Shown: piece by piece, positions 61,161 to 64,000 of the stretch
Numbering within the stretch: the stretch's first letter is position 1
How the letters are laid out: every line of letters starts with the position of its first letter
The notes under the pieces: generated by a model
Told to the model about the DNA's origin: nothing
Databases searched by the model: none
Seen by the model: only the letters and a program-made list of their open reading frames with translations
Assembly (NCBI GenBank): GCA_036924855.1
Contig: JBAGRP010000001.1
Location: 3,038,001 to 3,102,000 of the forward strand
Source: Nitrobacteraceae bacterium AZCC 2146
GTDB taxonomy: Bacteria > Pseudomonadota > Alphaproteobacteria > Rhizobiales > Xanthobacteraceae
Direction of reading: 5' to 3'
DNA length: 64,000 nucleotides
Program-made: the position numbers and the translations under genes

Positions 61161-62669
61161 CTACGGCGCCTTCGGCCGCACGATGGCCCAGCCGATCCGC
61201 AATAGTGGTTGCCGGCCGTTGACGGGGCGTTCGAAGGCGCGCGGTACTTCCGGCACAAGGCCGGGAAAGCGTTTGGCGATATCGTCCGGCGGCGTGCCGA
61301 CCGTGTCCGCTGCGCGCCACACCACGACGCCGCCGGTCTCCGCGAATTTCGCTGGCGTGATCCACGGCGTCCGCGCTGGCGCGGCATCGAGCAGCACGTG
61401 TGGCCGCGATGCGCTCATGCCGATCAGCGACGCCAGTTGCGCATCGCCGGCTACGGCCTGCAGCGGCTGGTTGGTGCGGCGCTCAAAGCTGTCGCCGAAG
61501 AAACGGCCGATGTCACGCGCAGGCAGCGAGGTCGGATCCTCGGCGCCGCCGGTCCACGGCAGGATCAGCAGGCTCGCCAATGCCGCCAGCGCCGGCGCGG
61601 CGATGGCAAAGGCCCAGACCTTGCGCAGCAATCGCTGGCGCCGCAGCAGCACCAGATCGCCTGACGCGACCACCACCGCTAGACCCGACATGACAAGCGC
61701 AATGCCGGCGCCGCCGACCACGCGATCGAGGCCGTACAAGGCGGCGAACAGGCTTCCGAGAAGGCCGGGCGCAATCGCGAAAAAGTAGACGTACTCCCGC
61801 GCCAGCGGATCGACCGGCGGGCGGAAGATGATCGGCGCTTCCTCCGGCTTGCGCACCAGCCGGCCCCAGTTCATCGCGGTCAGCACGATGACCCCCGCCA
61901 TCGCCGCCAGCAGCCAGCCCAGCAAGACACCCCATTGCTGCGCCTTGCCGGCGAGATCATCGAGCAGGGGCAGCGCCGGCAACACGGTAGCGTCGGCGCG
62001 GATCACCCAGATCAGATAGGGCAGCGTCAGTACCAGAATCACCAGCAAGGCATAGAGCGGATCGAACGACATCAGATTGCGGCGGCCGCGCGCGGTGGCG
62101 AGACCGAAGGCGACCGGCAGCAGCAACAGCCAGAGTGCCGTCGAGGTTGTCAGCAACAACAGGCCGGCCTCGATCGACAGCGCGAACCAGGCGTTGCGAC
62201 GGCCCTGCCCGATCACCAGCCAGGCGTGCAGCAGCAGCATCGCCCATAGCGGCCGTGCCAGCACCAGCGGCCCGAATTCGACGCCGGGCGAACTGAAAGC
62301 GGTGACCGTCAGCGTCAGCAGCACCGCGATCACCGCCTGCGGACCGCCGACGATGTTACGGGCCAGGTAAAACAGCGCGCGAAAGGTGGCGATGAAGCAG
62401 AGCTGCGCCAGCAGATAGACGCCAAAAATGTGATTGCCGGCGAGACGGAAGGCGATGTCGGCGAGCCAGAACGCCAGCGGCGGGCCGAGATCAGTCCCGA
62501 CCTGATATTCCCTTCCATAGGCCAGCACAGTGGCGAGATCGCCGGGCGGACCGCGATACAGCAGCAGCGGCACGACCAACCAGAGCCCAGCCTGACACAG
62601 CACCACGACCCAGAATATCAGCCGTGGCCGGGCGCGGATCAGTTCGACGATCAGGGAGGTGAAACGCAT
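61161..62669 (-). CDS. GT39/ArnT-like membrane glycosyltransferase
   Basis: A 502-residue polytopic membrane protein of the dolichyl-phosphate-mannose or ArnT-like class. N-terminal about 370 residues hold ten or more helices; the first periplasmic loop carries the acidic residues needed for catalysis (region GREYQVGTDLGPPLAFWLADI, with D-L-G-P). The remaining C-terminus is a periplasmic domain. It transfers sugars from polyprenyl phosphate to a lipid or protein. Upstream of rnhB on the same strand, distance 85 bases; no clear operon. Confidence 0.8.
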   Translation of the reverse strand: MRFTSLIVELIRARPRLIFWVVVLCQAGLWLVVPLLLYRGPPGDLATVLAYGREYQVGTDLGPPLAFWLADIAFRLAGNHIFGVYLLAQLCFIATFRALFYLARNIVGGPQAVIAVLLTLTVTAFSSPGVEFGPLVLARPLWAMLLLHAWLVIGQGRRNAWFALSIEAGLLLLTTSTALWLLLLPVAFGLATARGRRNLMSFDPLYALLVILVLTLPYLIWVIRADATVLPALPLLDDLAGKAQQWGVLLGWLLAAMAGVIVLTAMNWGRLVRKPEEAPIIFRPPVDPLAREYVYFFAIAPGLLGSLFAALYGLDRVVGGAGIALVMSGLAVVVASGDLVLLRRQRLLRKVWAFAIAAPALAALASLLILPWTGGAEDPTSLPARDIGRFFGDSFERRTNQPLQAVAGDAQLASLIGMSASRPHVLLDAAPARTPWITPAKFAETGGVVVWRAADTVGTPPDDIAKRFPGLVPEVPRAFERPVNGRQPLLRIGWAIVRPKAP

Positions 62670-62753
62670 GAAACGCCTGGGCCGGCGGGCGGGAAAACGA
62701 GCTTGGTCGTGTGATAAAGCGCGCGGACGGACGAGGCAACCGAACAGCGGAGG

Positions 62754-63485
62754 CTAGGCAGAGGCCTCGAGGACGATCTCGGTCTCCATGAAGAGGTCGG
62801 CGTCCAGCACGATACCCTCGTGCTTGGCGCGGGCGGCCGCCACCGGCGCGAACAGGCGGCGATGGTGGATGCTGGGGCCGAGCTCGCTCAGCGCTGCCAG
62901 ATGCTGCGGCACGCCGTAGCCCTTGTGGACCTCGAAGCCATAGCCCGGGCAATCCTCGGCCAGTTTGCACATCAGCCGGTCGCGCGAGACTTTGGCGATG
63001 ATCGACGCCGCCGCGATCGACAGCACCAGGCCGTCGCCGCCAATCACGGCCTCGCAATCGGCTGACGTCTCGATCTTGTCGCGGCCATCGACAAAGACGT
63101 GCTTGGGCGTCTCCGGCAGCGCATGGACCGCACGCGCCAGCGCCCACAGCGACGCCCGCAGGATGTTGTCGCGGTCGATCCGGCCGGGCGAGGCATAGGC
63201 CACCGCGAAGGAGGCCGTGGCGCAGATCTCCTCGAACAGCTCCTCGCGCTTCTCCGCGGTGAGCCGCTTGGAGTCGTCTAGGCCCTTGGGAATTCGCTTG
63301 GGATCGAGCACCACGGCGGCGGCCACCACCGGACCCGCCAACGGGCCCCTGCCCGCCTCGTCGCAGCCGGCCACCGGCCAGACGCCGCTCTTGAGCAGCG
63401 CGCGCTCGCGCTTGAAGCTCGGCGGCGCCACGGCGATCACGCCTTTGCGCGGCTTCGGCGGTTGTTTGGATGGGTCGCGAATCAT
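62754..63485 (-). CDS. rnhB: Ribonuclease HII
   Basis: A 243-residue RNase HII, which removes RNA from RNA-DNA hybrids. Catalytic motif [21 protein letters not shown], then [18 protein letters not shown] and the third acidic motif in FVDGRDKI, and [12 protein letters not shown]. The frame extends to 63551 but ATG 63485 precedes a short disordered leader ([14 protein letters not shown]) and matches homologues; no strong ribosome site is seen there. Next to a GT39-type gene. Length slightly above average due to the leader. Confidence 0.95.
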   Translation of the reverse strand: MIRDPSKQPPKPRKGVIAVAPPSFKRERALLKSGVWPVAGCDEAGRGPLAGPVVAAAVVLDPKRIPKGLDDSKRLTAEKREELFEEICATASFAVAYASPGRIDRDNILRASLWALARAVHALPETPKHVFVDGRDKIETSADCEAVIGGDGLVLSIAAASIIAKVSRDRLMCKLAEDCPGYGFEVHKGYGVPQHLAALSELGPSIHHRRLFAPVAAARAKHEGIVLDADLFMETEIVLEASA

Positions 63486-63706
63486 GCCGGGATGGTGCTG
63501 ATCTAAGCCCGCGCGCGCAACCGGGAACTCGGTGCTTTGCCCGTTATTCAAGAACCGTCGGGTGAGGGAAGCCAGCGTGGCTCACTGGCTCCCCTCCACC
63601 CGCCTGCGCTGCGCAGGCACCCTCGCGATGGCGAGGGGCCAAGTCCTGGCAGCGAAACTCGTTTCTTCTCCCTCCCTCGCACTTGCGTGGGGAGGGTGGC
63701 CGGCCG

Positions 63707-64000
63707 TCAGGCTGGTCGGGTGGGGGCGTGCAACGCGTTCAGTACCACCTGCATTACCCCTTCCAGATTTTGGTCCACCTCGAAATTCCAGAACCGCAAT
63801 ACGCGAAATCCCTCGCCGCGCAGAAACGCGTCACGCCTGGCATCCAGTCGCGCGCCGTCTTCCATGCCATGCTGTCCACCATCGACCTCGATGACGATGC
63901 AATCGCGAAACGAGGCGAAATCGACAATATAGTTGCAGATCGGCGCTTGACGTCGGAAGTGATATCCCAGCGGCTTCAGTTCGCGCAGCTTGCCCCATAG
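63707..64000 (-). CDS. DUF559 endonuclease-like protein, C-terminal part
   Basis: Reverse strand from the window edge to TGA at 63707: LWGKLRELKPLGYHFRRQAP, then ICNYIVDFASFRDCIVIEVDGGQHG and RRDAFLRGEGFRVLRFWNFEV. DUF559 proteins have a PD-(D/E)xK-like core; here YIVDFA and VIEVDGGQH show it. The start lies outside the window. The 221 bases between it and rnhB contain GC-rich inverted repeats (63590-63640) and no gene. Confidence 0.8.
   Translation of the reverse strand, partial: LWGKLRELKPLGYHFRRQAPICNYIVDFASFRDCIVIEVDGGQHGMEDGARLDARRDAFLRGEGFRVLRFWNFEVDQNLEGVMQVVLNALHAPTRPA

Overview
The window is chromosomal DNA of a high-GC alphaproteobacterium, most likely the Bradyrhizobium/Rhodopseudomonas group (Nitrobacteraceae). 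The support is the conserved run polyprenyl synthase / DUF2007 / TrmN6-type methylase / S49 peptidase / glyQ-glyS / ppdK, many periplasmic solute receptors, and several families of short palindromic intergenic repeats typical of these genomes. I found no rRNA, tRNA or CRISPR array.

Layout. 1-7.9 kb: housekeeping and envelope genes (DUF1244 fragment, DUF1036-pyk pair, OsmC, DUF3750, MscS-type channel, TPR lipoprotein-like protein, L36). 8-12 kb: a likely aromatic/acyl-CoA catabolic locus with a Bug receptor, two MaoC proteins, an IclR regulator and an amidohydrolase; the divergent promoter holds a three-repeat operator resembling PcaU/PobR sites. 11.9-13.9 kb: O-antigen ligase and a GT25 glycosyltransferase. 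14-20 kb: YbaK deacylase, small proteins, and a FadR-type regulator next to a TRAP transporter that shares a 16-bp element with it. 20.2-21.7 kb: a small cluster with a perfect-looking ModE box, a single-domain ModE, a DUF2478 protein and an unknown 126-residue protein. 22-25.6 kb: WrbA, pirin, LysR, a GT4 glycosyltransferase. 25.9-27.4 kb: an IS701-family element with intact ends and CTAG target duplication but a frameshifted transposase.

27.4-37.4 kb is transport-rich: a Bug receptor, an orphan sulfonate-type receptor, an AaeXAB-like efflux operon with a MarR regulator, and an ABC importer (receptor, permease, ATPase) co-directional with an FAD monooxygenase. 37.6-46.5 kb: secreted protein, AcuI-type reductase, MFS carrier, SleB-type hydrolase, PPDK with a histone-H1-like tail, DUF3096 and DUF1236-like proteins. 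46.6-47.7 kb: a frameshifted gene. 48-64 kb: glyQS, S49 peptidase, TrmN6-like methylase, IspB-type synthase, IspE, a TPR protein, ETF-QO, a family-4 uracil-DNA glycosylase lacking two of its four iron-sulfur cysteines, a GT39-like protein, RNase HII and a DUF559 fragment.

Several genes below about 60 codons were found by reading the sequence directly (4163, 7756, 15601, 45758, 52687). The strongest leads for new biology are the compact ModE/DUF2478 regulatory unit, the PcaU-like operator controlling MaoC genes, the shared GntR element, the cluster-less UDG, and the PPDK tail.
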